A stretch of DNA of 64,000 bases from Silvimonas iriomotensis (GTDB lineage Bacteria > Pseudomonadota > Gammaproteobacteria > Burkholderiales > Chitinibacteraceae), in NCBI RefSeq assembly GCF_014645535.1, contig NZ_BMLX01000001.1, positions 241,169 through 305,168 on the forward strand, read 5' to 3'. The notes under the pieces are model-generated. The model was not told the origin of the DNA. It worked only from the letters and a program-made list of their open reading frames with translations, and searched no databases. A program made the position numbers and the translations under genes. This document shows positions 36,387 through 45,866 of the stretch, piece after piece (the stretch's first letter is position 1; each line of letters starts with the position of its first letter).

Positions 36387-36824
36387 ATGTTCAAGGAATT
36401 CAAAGAATTTGCCATGCGCGGCAATGTGGTCGATCTGGCCGTGGGTGTGATCATTGGCGCGGCTTTTGGCAAGATTGTGGATTCGCTGGTCAAAGACATC
36501 ATCATGCCGCCGATTGGCCTGATTCTGGGTAAAGTGGATTTCAGCAACCTGTACGTGCTGCTCAGGGAAAGCGACAAAACCCCCGGCCCGTACGCCACGC
36601 TGGAAGCCGCCCAGAAAGCCGGCGCCGTCACGCTCAATTACGGTAATTTCATCAACATTGCCATCAGTTTTGTGATTGTGGCTTTTGCCGTGTTTTTGCT
36701 GGTCAAGGGTCTGAACAGCATGAAGCGCGCAGAAGAAGCCGCCCCGGCCGCGCCCGCGCCGACACCGGAAGACGTGCAACTCTTGCGTGAGATTCGTGAT
36801 CTGTTGCAGCAGCAAAAGCAGTAA
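36387..36824 (+). CDS. mscL: Large-conductance mechanosensitive channel MscL
   Basis: The 145-residue protein has the MscL signature [31 protein letters not shown], a first helix (14-35), a periplasmic loop ([12 protein letters not shown]), a second helix ([19 protein letters not shown]) and a cytoplasmic helix [13 protein letters not shown]. It opens under hypo-osmotic shock. Length is normal (E. coli 136). A strong terminator follows. Confidence 0.96.
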   Translation: MFKEFKEFAMRGNVVDLAVGVIIGAAFGKIVDSLVKDIIMPPIGLILGKVDFSNLYVLLRESDKTPGPYATLEAAQKAGAVTLNYGNFINIAISFVIVAFAVFLLVKGLNSMKRAEEAAPAAPAPTPEDVQLLREIRDLLQQQKQ

Positions 36825-36844
36825 GTGGCGGCTGCCCACCCAAT

Positions 36845-36872
36845 AAAAAACCGGCCTGACGCCGGTTTTTTT
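36845..36872. terminator. Terminator after mscL
   Basis: CCGGC-CTGAC-GCCGG is flanked by A6 and T7, and is usable in both directions between the convergent mscL and MazG-like genes. Confidence 0.85.
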
Positions 36873-36930
36873 ATTGGGTGGGTTGCAGGCAACCCGGCAA
36901 CACCAGATGCAATTGTGCAACCCTCTGGCA

Positions 36931-36979
36931 CACCTCACACCTCACACCTCACACCTCACACCTCACACCTCACACCTCA
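36931..36979 (-). repeat. Heptamer array (TGAGGTG)7 starting on a stop codon
   Basis: On the minus strand the stop codon TGA of the MazG-like gene (36979-36977) opens seven consecutive TGAGGTG units. A further partial unit (GGTG) lies inside the last coding codons. It has the same unit and same placement as at 3332-3359. Confidence 0.9.
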
Positions 36980-37294
36980 CACCTTCGGCGGATGCTTGAT
37001 GGCGTTCAGTTTCATCTTGCGCAGCATGGCCGCTTCCATATCCACGTTCATGACATCGGCCAGTTGCAGCATATACAGCATGACATCGGCCATTTCCTGT
37101 TCCACCAGGTCACGCTTTGCCTCATCTTGCGCCAGGGCCTGCGATTCTTCCGGCGTCAGCCACTGAAAATGCTCGACTAGTTCGGCCATTTCCACCGACA
37201 TGGCCATCACCAGGTTTTTGGGCGTGTGATAGCGGGCCCAGTCGCGGGCGGCGACAAAGTCCCTGAGTTGCTGCTGCAGCGCGGGTAAATCCAT
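36977..37294 (-). CDS. MazG-like nucleotide pyrophosphohydrolase
   Basis: The 105-residue protein has the all-alpha NTP-PPase fold of the MazG/RS21-C6 type: FVAARDWARYHTPKNLVMAMSVEMAELVEHFQW with the EXXE motif (EMAEL), and VEQEMADVMLYMLQLADVM with the EXXD motif. It likely hydrolyses non-canonical (d)NTPs to monophosphates, sanitising the pool. ATG 37294 with AAGGA upstream is chosen over an upstream in-frame codon. Its stop codon begins a heptamer array. Confidence 0.9.
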   Translation of the reverse strand: MDLPALQQQLRDFVAARDWARYHTPKNLVMAMSVEMAELVEHFQWLTPEESQALAQDEAKRDLVEQEMADVMLYMLQLADVMNVDMEAAMLRKMKLNAIKHPPKV

Positions 37295-37349
37295 AGAGAT
37301 TCCTTGAAAAACAGCACTCGCCGGCAACTGTATGCTGGCGTGGTATTGA

Positions 37350-37378
37350 ATATCACGATGATGGCACCATCATGATAT
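37350..37378. promoter_or_regulatory. Long dyad between MazG-like gene and ribA
   Basis: ATATC-ACG-ATGATGG-CA-CCATCAT-GATAT gives 7-bp perfect inner arms and 5-bp outer arms with one 3-nt bulge. It sits just upstream of ribA in the divergent gap. It may be an operator or an mRNA hairpin near the ribA start. Confidence 0.5.
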
Positions 37379-37417
37379 GTGATTTCCAATACCGACTCTG
37401 CTTGTGGAATTTCCCTC

Positions 37418-38086
37418 ATGTCCGATATCCAGGCCAGCGAACCTCTTGAAAGTGCCCTGCAACTGGCCAGCTTTGTAGCCCGTTCCCGTCTGCCCACCAA
37501 ACATGGTGAGTTCACGGCGCACGTCTATCGCTCCCACCTTGATGGTGTGGAACACGTCGCGCTGGTCGCGGGTGACGTCGCCAATCGTGAAGCGGTGCTG
37601 GTGCGCCTGCATTCTGAATGCCTGACCGGTGACGTGTTCGGCTCTTTGCGTTGTGATTGCGGCGAGCAACTGGAGATGGCGCTGGAGCGCATCAGCAAGG
37701 TGGGCTCGGGTGTGCTTCTGTACCTGCGCGGCCAGGAAGGGCGCGGTATCGGGCTGGCACACAAGATCCAGGCCTACGCGCTGCAGGATCAGGGCATGGA
37801 TACGGTTGATGCCAACACCGCGCAAGGCTTGCCGGTAGATGCGCGCAGCTATGATGCCGCGGCGGAAATCCTGCTGGATCTGGGGATCAAATCCGTGCGC
37901 CTGATGAGCAACAACCCCAAAAAACTGGCTGCGCTGGAAGCCTCTGGCGTGCCGGTGGTAGAGCGGGTGATCCACCAGGTGGTGCCCAACAAGGAAAACA
38001 TCCACTACCTGGAGACCAAGCGGGTACGGATGGGGCATATGCTGTCGGAAGACACCCACCTGTGTTACCGCAAGTGCGACCAATAG
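37418..38086 (+). CDS. ribA: GTP cyclohydrolase II RibA
   Basis: The 222-residue protein has the RibA core: [25 protein letters not shown] with the three zinc-binding Cys, [36 protein letters not shown]-type segment, [15 protein letters not shown] and the late [13 protein letters not shown]. It opens GTP to a diaminopyrimidine, the first step of riboflavin synthesis. ATG 37418 ([11 protein letters not shown]) is taken; an in-frame GTG at 37379 lies in the dyad. It is a stand-alone RibA, not fused to RibB. Confidence 0.93.
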   Translation: MSDIQASEPLESALQLASFVARSRLPTKHGEFTAHVYRSHLDGVEHVALVAGDVANREAVLVRLHSECLTGDVFGSLRCDCGEQLEMALERISKVGSGVLLYLRGQEGRGIGLAHKIQAYALQDQGMDTVDANTAQGLPVDARSYDAAAEILLDLGIKSVRLMSNNPKKLAALEASGVPVVERVIHQVVPNKENIHYLETKRVRMGHMLSEDTHLCYRKCDQ

Positions 38087-38111
38087 TGTCAGCAACAGCG
38101 TGACCAGATAG

Positions 38112-38138
38112 AAAAAGCCGGGTTAGCCCGGCTTTTTT
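38112..38138. terminator. Bidirectional terminator between ribA and leuA
   Basis: GCCGGG-TTAG-CCCGGC with A5 before and T6 after, between convergent genes. Confidence 0.87.
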
Positions 38139-38159
38139 GTGGCCCGCGTTGGGCAAACA

Positions 38160-39809
38160 TCAGCCCTTGGCCGCGCGGTTCATCCCGCTCAGCACGGCCT
38201 TGATCGCGGCGGTGACGATATCGCTATCCACGCCCACGCCATACAGCGTGCGGCCATCCGGTACACGCAGTTCCACATAGCATGCCGCGCGGGCGTCTTC
38301 GCCTTTCCCCAGCGAGTGCTCGTGGTACTCCACGATATGCGCCTTGCCATCAAGTGCGCGCACAAAAGCTTCCAGCGGGCCTTTGCCTTCGCCCTGCAGT
38401 TGCACGCGTTGCCCGGCCAGGGCGATATCGGCGGTGATGGCAATGCCGCCATTTTTGGCGCTGTGCAAATGGTGGGCGTAATACGTCCACGGTTCGACGG
38501 CACGCAGGTATTCCTGGGTAAAGATGTCGTGGATATCTGAGCTGGTGATCTCGCGTCCGGTCTCGTCAGAGACGCGCTGGATGGCGCGGCTGAACTCGAT
38601 CTGCATGCGGCGCGGCATTTCAAAGCCGTATTCCTGTTGCAGCACAAAGCTCACCCCGCCCTTGCCGGACTGGCTGTTGACGCGGATCACGGCGTCGTAG
38701 CTGCGGCCCACATCGGCCGGGTCGATCGGCAGGTAAGGGACTTCCCAGAATTCATCGGCCTGTTGTCTGGCCAGGCCCTTCTTGATGGCGTCCTGGTGCG
38801 ATCCGGAAAACGCGGTGTAGACCAGATCGCCCGCGTACGGGTGGCGCGGATGCACCGGCAACTGGTTGCAGCACTCCACCACTTCACGAATGGTATCAAT
38901 CTGGCTGAAATCGAGGCCCGGATGCACGCCCTGGCTGTACAGGTTCAGGCCCAGCGTCACCAGATCCACATTGCCTGTGCGCTCGCCATTGCCAAACAGA
39001 CAACCCTCAACCCGGTCCGCGCCGGCCATGACGGCCAGTTCTGCCGCTGCCACGGCCGTGCCGCGATCATTGTGCGGGTGGACTGACAAAATCACGCTGT
39101 CGCGGCGGACCAGCTGGCGGCTCATCCACTCGATCTGGTCGGCATAGGTATTGGGCGTGGACATCTCTACCGTGGCCGGCAGGTTGATGATCATTTTGCG
39201 TTCGGGTGTCGGTTGCCACAGGCCAATGACGGCATTGCAGACTTCCAGCGCAAAATCAGGCTCGGTGGCAGAGAAAGTCTCTGGCGAGTACTGGTAAACC
39301 CAGTCGGTTTCCGGATATTGCTCAGTGTATTTGCGCACAAGGCGCGTGCCTTCCAGCGCCAGTTGTTTGACGCCTTCACGATCCGTGTCGAACACAATGC
39401 GCCGCCAGGCCGGGGCGATGGGGTTATACAAATGCACGATCGCCCGGCGCGAACCCACCAGAGATTCCACGCTGCGCTTGATCAGGTCTTCACGCGACTG
39501 GGTCAATACTTCAATGGTCACGTCATCCGGAATATGCCGCTCTTCAATCAGCTTGCGCACAAAGTCGTAGTCGGTTTGCGAGGCAGAAGGGAAGGCGACT
39601 TCAATCTCTTTGAAACCGATCTGCACCAGCGTCTGGAACATGCGCAGCTTTTTCTCGGCATTCATGGGGTCGATCAGCGCCTGGTTACCGTCGCGCAGGT
39701 CGGTGCTCATCCAGATGGGGGGATGGGTGATGCGCTGGTTGGGCCAGGTGCGGTCAGGCAAGGCGATCGGGCTGAATGCGCGGTACTTGCTGGCTGGGTT
39801 CGGATGCAC
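38160..39809 (-). CDS. leuA: 2-isopropylmalate synthase LeuA
   Basis: The 549-residue enzyme condenses acetyl-CoA and 2-oxoisovalerate, the first committed step to leucine. It has the catalytic barrel ([20 protein letters not shown] with metal ligand Asp, [22 protein letters not shown] with HxH) and a C-terminal regulatory domain (about residues 430-549). It is of the longer LeuA type that starts with a [10 protein letters not shown] segment. The start is GTG 39809 with AGGAGAG upstream. It stands apart from other leu genes. Confidence 0.95.
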   Translation of the reverse strand: MHPNPASKYRAFSPIALPDRTWPNQRITHPPIWMSTDLRDGNQALIDPMNAEKKLRMFQTLVQIGFKEIEVAFPSASQTDYDFVRKLIEERHIPDDVTIEVLTQSREDLIKRSVESLVGSRRAIVHLYNPIAPAWRRIVFDTDREGVKQLALEGTRLVRKYTEQYPETDWVYQYSPETFSATEPDFALEVCNAVIGLWQPTPERKMIINLPATVEMSTPNTYADQIEWMSRQLVRRDSVILSVHPHNDRGTAVAAAELAVMAGADRVEGCLFGNGERTGNVDLVTLGLNLYSQGVHPGLDFSQIDTIREVVECCNQLPVHPRHPYAGDLVYTAFSGSHQDAIKKGLARQQADEFWEVPYLPIDPADVGRSYDAVIRVNSQSGKGGVSFVLQQEYGFEMPRRMQIEFSRAIQRVSDETGREITSSDIHDIFTQEYLRAVEPWTYYAHHLHSAKNGGIAITADIALAGQRVQLQGEGKGPLEAFVRALDGKAHIVEYHEHSLGKGEDARAACYVELRVPDGRTLYGVGVDSDIVTAAIKAVLSGMNRAAKG

Positions 39810-39997
39810 GGTGCTCTCCTGGTGATTTTTTGGACTAAATGTATAAATTGTCTAACGTTTTGCCTGTGTCTTGATCAAATCTAGTGGTTGAGTGATCTTT
39901 TTGTCAAACAAATTTGGAAATAAAGTCTAAAAATAATCTGGCCATCAAATATATTGTACTTAATGTCTAATATGGGATGAATTGATCGCAGCAAAGC
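39810..39997 (-). promoter_or_regulatory. AT-rich leuA upstream region
   Basis: This 190-bp stretch is far more AT-rich than its surroundings and must contain the leuA promoter. I looked for a leucine-rich leader peptide with attenuator and did not find one. Confidence 0.5.
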
Positions 39998-40025
39998 AAA
40001 CGGCCCGCATAGAGCGGGCCGTTTT
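39998..40025 (-). terminator. Terminator of the sugar-efflux gene
   Basis: CGGCCCGC-ATAGA-GCGGGCCG with AAA before and TTTT after, about 43 bp past the MFS gene on the minus strand. Confidence 0.82.
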
Positions 40026-40067
40026 CAGGTCATACACTGTGATAGCAGCAAGCCGGATGGCGCCGGA

Positions 40068-41252
40068 TCAGACATCCTTCATGCGGAAACAACAGAACAA
40101 GGCGGTACAGACGCTGAGCACCGCCACATAAAACACTGCGTGATAACCCCACAGCTCGGCCACCGAACCGGCCACCGCGCCGGCAACAATCGAGCCCGTC
40201 CGCGTGCTGGTGGCAAACAGCGTGGTCGCCATGCCGACCTGGCCGGGCATGACATCCTGGAAATACAACATGCCGATCCCGGCGATGATGCCGATGAAAA
40301 TGGCATTGAGCAGCTGCATGGCAATCATGGCGTATTCGTTGGAGATCAACGTCATGCAGATGTAGAACAGCACGCCGGCGCCAGTGGCAAAACGCATCAT
40401 GCTGCGTTTGCCGAAACGCCGCGTGTAATAACCGGCGATCAGCATGGCGGGGATTTCCAGCGCCGCAGCAGTGCCCATGAGAATGCCGACCGTGCGTTCC
40501 GGCAGGCCCAGATCCCGCGTGATATAGAGCGGCATGGTGATCAGGTACATGCTGTTGCAGGTCCACATCAAGGTGCAGCCAATAAACAAAAGCCGCACTT
40601 GCGGGTCACGCCACCAGCTTACCCGCGGGGCATTGGCGGCGGCGTGATGCTTGCGTGCGGGCAAGTCTGGCAGCACTTTCCAGACAATCAGCGCACAGCC
40701 CAGAAAGGCCGCCGCCGCACCCAGATACATGGCCGGAAAGCCATAACCAATCGCCAGCGCAAAGGCCAGCGGCGGGCCGACGACCCAGGCCAGTGAAATC
40801 TGCGCCCGCATGATGGAATTGAACATGACGGCTTCACGGCCGGAGTGGTCGGCATGCTCACGCGCCAGCGCAAACACTTGCGGGTTGCCGGTGCCGCCAA
40901 AGCTGCCCAGCACCACGCCGACGGTAATCAGCAACAGGTAGTGGCGATCAAACGCAAACAGCACGCAGCCCAGCATGCCCAGCAAACAGCACCACACAAT
41001 CAGCATGCGGCGGTTGATGCCCTTGTCGGAGTGATGCGCCAGCCACTGGCTGATCAGAATGCCGATGATGGCGCTGACCGTGTAGAAGGTGCCGACCAGC
41101 AAGGGACGCACACCGACTTCATTGCTCAGGAACAGGCTCAGTGTAGGGACTTGTAACGCACCGGCAGTACCGGTGAGAAACGCCACCACCAGGAAAGCGG
41201 CGGAAGCAAGATCAGGCTTTTGCCTGTAATAAAAGGCGGTCAGGGCGCGCAT
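40068..41252 (-). CDS. SetA/SetB-type MFS sugar efflux transporter
   Basis: The 394-residue protein has twelve membrane helices and the Set-family features VPTLSLFLSNEVGVRPLLVGTFYTVSAIIGI and WLAHHSDKGINRR after helix 2. GTGNPQVFALARE, and in the second half MPLYITRDLGLPERTVGILMG, are also visible. Set proteins export excess sugars or sugar analogues. No regulator is adjacent. Substrate is inferred from the family only. Confidence 0.88.
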   Translation of the reverse strand: MRALTAFYYRQKPDLASAAFLVVAFLTGTAGALQVPTLSLFLSNEVGVRPLLVGTFYTVSAIIGILISQWLAHHSDKGINRRMLIVWCCLLGMLGCVLFAFDRHYLLLITVGVVLGSFGGTGNPQVFALAREHADHSGREAVMFNSIMRAQISLAWVVGPPLAFALAIGYGFPAMYLGAAAAFLGCALIVWKVLPDLPARKHHAAANAPRVSWWRDPQVRLLFIGCTLMWTCNSMYLITMPLYITRDLGLPERTVGILMGTAAALEIPAMLIAGYYTRRFGKRSMMRFATGAGVLFYICMTLISNEYAMIAMQLLNAIFIGIIAGIGMLYFQDVMPGQVGMATTLFATSTRTGSIVAGAVAGSVAELWGYHAVFYVAVLSVCTALFCCFRMKDV

Positions 41253-41439
41253 GGCATATGCCGGCCCTTATTCCGACATGGTGTCAGCTTGGGGTCGAGG
41301 CAGCAGGTAAGAAATTGCAAAAGAAATAATCAACACTATGAAACAGTGTATTAAACCGCCGTCATTTTCTCACGCCCGTTTATGTCACCGTTTGTGCTGA
41401 TCTTGTCGTACGTGCATAAAGCGGGGACAAGCGGCGGCT

Positions 41440-43074
41440 TCAGAACCGGGGCAACGCGCGCTCCAGCAACAAGTGCACCTCCCGCACCTGGGCGCCGTAC
41501 TGGCTGGCCGTGGCGTTCAGCCGGCCGTGGCACCAGGCATCAGCCACCGCCGCATTGCCGTTTTCCAGCAAAACTGCAGCGCACGCCAGGTTGATCATGC
41601 GCTCGGCCAGATCGCGCATGCGGTGATCTTCCGGCGTGGCCAGCAAAGGCCCGATGATGGTGGAGGCCACTGCAAACGCGGGGTGGGCGCGAGAGAGCGG
41701 GGCAAACCAGTTCTCCAGCGCGTCACGCGTGTCCGGCTCTTTGGCCAGCGCGCGCATGATATCCAGCGCCATGATGTTGCCTGAGCCTTCCCAGATCGCG
41801 TTCACGGGCATTTCGCGGTAAATGCGGGGCAAGTCGCTTTCTTCGATATAACCATTGCCGCCCAGTACCTCCATGGCCTCGACCACAAACCCGGCGCCAC
41901 GTTTGCAGATCAGGTATTTGGCGGCGGGCGTCAGAATCCGGGCCAGCGCTTGTTCATGCGGTTCGGCTTGCGGGCGGCGCCAGCGGGCAAGGCGCAACAA
42001 AAGCGCGGTGTAGCCTTCAAGGTCCAGTGCCAGATCTGCCAGCACGCAGGCCATCAGCGGGTGTTCAACCAGCCTTTTGCCAAAGGTATGCCGATGCCGC
42101 GCATGGTCAAGCGCCAGCGAGAGCGCCCGGCGCATCAGGCCGGTGCTGCCCAGGGCGCAATCAAACCGCGTGTGGCTGCCCATTTCCAGAATCGTGCGGC
42201 CGCCTTTGCCTTCCTCGCCAATGAGCCATCCCAGGGCGTTGCTGAATTCAACTTCTGCACTGGCGTTGGCGCGATTACCCAGTTTGTCCTTAAGCCGCTG
42301 CAACACAATGCCGTTGCGCTGACCATCGGGCAAAACGCGCGGCAACAAGAAGCACGATAATCCGCCCGCAGCTTGCGCCAGCACCAGATGCGCGTCGCTT
42401 TGCGGGACTGAGAAAAACCACTTGTGGCCGTTGATACGATACATGCCATCACCAGTCGGTGCGGCCTCGGTGATATTGGCGCGGACATCGGAACCGCCTT
42501 GTTTCTCGGTCATGCCCATGCCGATCAACACGCCGCGCTTGGCGGGCGCCGGGGCGTCGGACGGGTCGTACAGCGGTGAGAGCAGGGGCGAGAGCCAATC
42601 CGCGCAGGGGCCACGCTCGGCCATGATGGTGCCCTGCAAGACCGGAATGGCGCCGTAGGTCATGGTGACCGGGCACAAAGTGCCGGCCTCGACCTGCGCG
42701 TGCAACATGAAGCGCACTGCGCGCGCCACCGCAGAATCATCCGGATCGCCCCAATGGCCGTTGTGCAGGCGGCTGGCGGTGACCTCGGTCATCAGCCGAT
42801 GCCAGGCGGGGTCGAAATCCACGCGATCAATACGCCGGCCACCCGCGTCATACCGCAGCAGCTCCGGGCCGTGGCGGTTGGCGCGCCGGCCCAGTTCAAA
42901 GGCCTCTGGCGTACCCAGTCGCGCGCCCAGGCGGGTCAACAACTGGCTGTAATCGTTGCCGGGAGACTCCGCCGCCAGTGCCTCGCGCAGCGGCAGATCA
43001 GCCAGGAACAGGTTGTAGTCGTCCAGCGGGCGTGGCTGGTTCAGCGGGTCTGGTGTGGCGGGATGGCGGGTCAT
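41440..43074 (-). CDS. aidB: AidB-like acyl-CoA dehydrogenase family protein
   Basis: The 544-residue flavoprotein matches AidB: N-terminal NQPRPLDDYNLFLADLPLREAL, FAD-binding GVLIGMGMTEKQGGSDVRANITEA, GHKWFFSVPQSDAHLVLAQ, and the C-terminal GLMRRALSLALDHARHRHTFGKRL plus WEGSGNIMALDIMRAL. E. coli AidB belongs to the Ada adaptive response and is thought to bind DNA or destroy alkylating agents; here no ada gene is adjacent. The length matches E. coli AidB (541). Confidence 0.92.
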   Translation of the reverse strand: MTRHPATPDPLNQPRPLDDYNLFLADLPLREALAAESPGNDYSQLLTRLGARLGTPEAFELGRRANRHGPELLRYDAGGRRIDRVDFDPAWHRLMTEVTASRLHNGHWGDPDDSAVARAVRFMLHAQVEAGTLCPVTMTYGAIPVLQGTIMAERGPCADWLSPLLSPLYDPSDAPAPAKRGVLIGMGMTEKQGGSDVRANITEAAPTGDGMYRINGHKWFFSVPQSDAHLVLAQAAGGLSCFLLPRVLPDGQRNGIVLQRLKDKLGNRANASAEVEFSNALGWLIGEEGKGGRTILEMGSHTRFDCALGSTGLMRRALSLALDHARHRHTFGKRLVEHPLMACVLADLALDLEGYTALLLRLARWRRPQAEPHEQALARILTPAAKYLICKRGAGFVVEAMEVLGGNGYIEESDLPRIYREMPVNAIWEGSGNIMALDIMRALAKEPDTRDALENWFAPLSRAHPAFAVASTIIGPLLATPEDHRMRDLAERMINLACAAVLLENGNAAVADAWCHGRLNATASQYGAQVREVHLLLERALPRF

Positions 43075-43174
43075 GCCGGAACTCCATCAGGCGGGCATGA
43101 CTCAGGCTAGACCGGCGCGGCGCAGAAAAACAGGCCGCGCCGTCCAGTGAGGGCGGGGGAGTGGCTGGCGGTGC

Positions 43175-43441
43175 TTAGTGCTTTTGCAGGTCTTTGGTCA
43201 GCACTACGCCGTTGACCAGGCGCAGCGTGATCACGGTCCCGCGTGATTCCCACACCGCGTTTTCGCCACTGATCCCCAGCAGCGAACTGCTTTCTGTTTT
43301 ATCCGGCTCACCCAGAATTTTCACCACGTCAGCGCGGGCCATGCCGGTATCGATTCTGGCGTAGTTCTCGGCGGTGACTTTGCTGCAGGCCGCCAGCGTG
43401 AGTGTGAGCAGCGCGGCGATGAGCAGGGTTCTGGTTTTCAT
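43175..43441 (-). CDS. Small SmpA/OmlA-like (DUF3862) lipoprotein
   Basis: The 88-residue precursor has a lipoprotein signal MKTRTLLIAALLTLTLAAC and a compact BamE-like domain YARIDTGMARADVVKILGEPDKTESS ending VLTKDLQKH. AGAGGAC precedes ATG 43441, which fixes the start against a longer frame. The domain type occurs in BamE-like and inhibitor-like lipoproteins; function is unknown. Confidence 0.85.
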   Translation of the reverse strand: MKTRTLLIAALLTLTLAACSKVTAENYARIDTGMARADVVKILGEPDKTESSSLLGISGENAVWESRGTVITLRLVNGVVLTKDLQKH

Positions 43442-43536
43442 GTCGTCCTCTTTGGTTTGTTTTTGTGTAGAAGTCTGCCAGTTTACCCTGACACCCAGGC
43501 ACCGCCGTTGACCTGCGCCGACCGCTGCGGTGCAGT

Positions 43537-44445
43537 TCACAACATGCCTGGCAGCTTTTCACCCAGAAAGTCCAGAAAACAACGAATCCGCGCCGACAAA
43601 CCGGTGTTGCGGTAATACACGGCATGAATGGGCTGGAAGGTGGTCATGGTGAAATGCGGCAGCACTTCAACCAGCCTGCCGGCTGTTCTGGCCTTGCTGG
43701 TCATGAAGTCAGACAGGCACACAATGCCATTGCCTTGTTCGGCCAGTTGCAGCACGGATTCGCCGCTGGAACACACCAGCGCCGGCGTGATGGTGTAACC
43801 ATCCCCCTCGGCGTGGCGCAGTGGCCAGGTGTTGAGCGACTCTGGCTGGCTGAACCCGATCAAAGAATGATCGGCCAGTTGCCCGACGTGTTCCGGCGTA
43901 CCTTGCCGGGCCAGATACGACGGCGCGGCCAGCACCCGCAGCCGGGTGTGCCCCATGAACCGCGCATGCAGCGAGGAATCCTGCAATTGCCCGTGGCGGA
44001 TAGCGATATCCGTGCGTTGTTCCAGCAGGTCGATAATGGTATCGCTGGCGTTCAGTTCCAGCGCAATGCCCGGATAGCGCTCGCGGAACTCTGCCACCAG
44101 CGGCACGATGACATGCAGGATGAACGGAAACGCCCCGTTGACACGCAAGCGCCCGGCCGGTTGTTCCCGCCGCACGGCCAGTTCTTCTTCGGCGTCGTCA
44201 ATGGCGGCGATGATCCTGCGCGCGTTGGCCAGGAACAGGCGGCCTTCTTCGGTCAGTTCCAGTCGCCGCGTGGTGCGGTTAAGCAAGGTGGTGGCCAGTT
44301 TTTGCTCAAGCCGGGTGAGCGCCCGGCTGATGCCGGACGTGGTCTGGTCCAGTTGCTGTGCGGCGCCGGTGATGGACCCGGTGTCCACAACCGTGACAAA
44401 CGCCAGCAATTCTTCAGTGCTGATTTTCATTTGTTGATTATTCAT
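43537..44445 (-). CDS. LysR-family transcriptional regulator
   Basis: The 302-residue protein has a LysR winged helix (ELLAFVTVVDTGSITGAAQQL, TTSGISRALTRLEQKL, LLNRTTRRLELTEEG) and a C-terminal effector domain of the CrgA/DsdC-like subclass (LRVNGAFPFILHVIVPLVAEF, RTDIAIRHGQLQDSSLHAR). ATG 44445 or 44430 could be the start; neither has a strong ribosome-binding site. It is not divergent from an obvious target, so its regulon is unknown. Confidence 0.9.
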   Translation of the reverse strand: MNNQQMKISTEELLAFVTVVDTGSITGAAQQLDQTTSGISRALTRLEQKLATTLLNRTTRRLELTEEGRLFLANARRIIAAIDDAEEELAVRREQPAGRLRVNGAFPFILHVIVPLVAEFRERYPGIALELNASDTIIDLLEQRTDIAIRHGQLQDSSLHARFMGHTRLRVLAAPSYLARQGTPEHVGQLADHSLIGFSQPESLNTWPLRHAEGDGYTITPALVCSSGESVLQLAEQGNGIVCLSDFMTSKARTAGRLVEVLPHFTMTTFQPIHAVYYRNTGLSARIRCFLDFLGEKLPGML

Positions 44446-44519
44446 CAAGTCTGGCCCATTGCAACAGGCCATTTGTGCAAAAGAAGGGCGCGCCCGCAGC
44501 GCGCCCGTGTGGTTCAGGC

Positions 44520-45611
44520 TTAGCCGCCGCGTTTTTCCCGGCTACGGGCCGCCCCGGCCTTGCCAATGGCTTTCCAGCGCGCGGTTTCTGCCTTGCGTTC
44601 CAGCGCCGTCTGCTGGCCTCGCCGGGCCTCACGGATCAGCTTGTGATAGTTGTGCAGACGGTCGGGCGAAACTGCATCGCGCACTGCGCAGCCGGGTTCG
44701 TCCTGGTGCTGGCAATCCCGGAAATGACAATGCGCCGCCAGTTGCTCGATATCGTCAAACCCGGCGTTGATGCCGGCTTCATCGGTATCAGGCCGCCAGG
44801 TGCGCAGGCCGGGGGTGTCGATGATGCACGCGCTGCCAGGCAAACGATGGAGCGAGCGCGCCGTGGTGGTGTGCCGCCCGCGCCCGTCGCCCTTGCGTAC
44901 GCCGCCAGTGGCTTGCATCTCCGCCTCGCTCAGCGTGTTGGTGAGGGTGGATTTACCCGCACCGCTACTGCCCAGCACCACCAGCGTCTGGCCTGCGCCC
45001 AGCCACGGCGCCAGCATTTGCCGTGTGGCCGCATCCAGCCCGTTGATGGCCAGGATGGGCGTATCGGCCGGCAAGCGCGTCTGCAGCAGGGTCTGTTTGT
45101 CCTGCGCATCCGGGCTGATATCGGCCTTGGTCAGGACGACCACCGCCGTCACGCCCGCCGCGCGGGTAAACGCGACATACCGCTCCAGCCGGCGCGGGTT
45201 GAAGTCCATGTCCAGCCCCATGACCAGCAAAGCCGTATCGACATTGCTGGCCAGCGGCTGGCGCCGGCCATCGTTGGCACGCCGAGCCAGGTGGGTGGCG
45301 GGCGGCAATTGCTGGCAAACCCAGCGTTCTCCCAGGGCGTTGGTTTCTGCGATAACCCAGTCGCCCACCGCCAGCGCCGTGGCCCGGGCATGCAGCGCCT
45401 CGGCCAGCCTGGGCAGAACGCGGGCGTTGTGTTCTTCGTGTCCGTCATGCAGCGTGAGGCAGTCGCGCTGGATCTCCGTCACACGCAACAGCGCGGCGGG
45501 CAGGGCGGGTTGTTCATCAAGAGTGTAAAGCTGATTGACCACGGTCTGGTTCAGGCCAATCGATTGCAGTTGCGGATAGTCGAAAGCGACTTCAAGCATG
45601 GTGTCCGTCAT
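44520..45611 (-). CDS. rsgA: Ribosome small-subunit-dependent GTPase RsgA
   Basis: The 363-residue protein has the circularly permuted GTPase order: NVDTALLVMGLDMDFNPRRLERY and VVLTKADI (G4), then GSSGAGKSTLTN (G1), GRHTTTARSLHRL and DTPGLR (G3). The zinc finger CHFRDCQHQDEPGCAVRDAV and a basic tail follow. RsgA checks late 30S subunit maturation. ATG 45611 is taken; the frame extends upstream without conservation. A possible small leader reading frame lies about 215 bp upstream. Confidence 0.93.
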   Translation of the reverse strand: MTDTMLEVAFDYPQLQSIGLNQTVVNQLYTLDEQPALPAALLRVTEIQRDCLTLHDGHEEHNARVLPRLAEALHARATALAVGDWVIAETNALGERWVCQQLPPATHLARRANDGRRQPLASNVDTALLVMGLDMDFNPRRLERYVAFTRAAGVTAVVVLTKADISPDAQDKQTLLQTRLPADTPILAINGLDAATRQMLAPWLGAGQTLVVLGSSGAGKSTLTNTLSEAEMQATGGVRKGDGRGRHTTTARSLHRLPGSACIIDTPGLRTWRPDTDEAGINAGFDDIEQLAAHCHFRDCQHQDEPGCAVRDAVSPDRLHNYHKLIREARRGQQTALERKAETARWKAIGKAGAARSREKRGG

Positions 45612-45824
45612 TCCTGTTCCGGTCTGCCCGCGACGCGCGCAGGCGCACGCTGCGCATTGATCGCGCAGCAACGAGATAGGGGATAGGTCGGCCATGCCCA
45701 AGGTGGGCGAGAAATCGTGGCGGGCTGTCAGCGCATGCCGTCACATGCCAGAAACACGCAATGCGTGATGGCAGGCGGACAACAGCAGCAGGACTTCAGT
45801 TCAGGGTAAAGACAGAGCGCCCGC

Positions 45825-45866
45825 TCAGGCGTTGACCGACAGGAGGGCAAGATCAGTTTTACGCAT
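45825..45866 (-). CDS. Possible 13-residue leader peptide upstream of rsgA
   Basis: ATG 45866 is preceded by AGGAG 9 nt upstream and encodes MRKTDLALLSVNA, then TGA. In another frame the following sequence reads LYPELKSCCCCPP, with four consecutive Cys codons (45790-45779), then two small hairpins (CACGCA-A-TGCGTG at 45758-45770 and a GCATG/CATGC one just after). It may be a leader or attenuator-like element, or chance. Confidence 0.35.
   Translation of the reverse strand: MRKTDLALLSVNA

Noticed and set aside
36929-36984. CRISPR-like array
   Set aside because: Units are contiguous 7-mers without spacers and no cas genes are nearby.
37297-37417. FMN riboswitch before ribA
   Set aside because: The gap is too short and lacks the conserved multi-helix core; only a simple dyad is present.
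39810-39997. Leucine attenuator leader for leuA
   Set aside because: No short frame with a run of Leu codons and no terminator hairpin between promoter and start.
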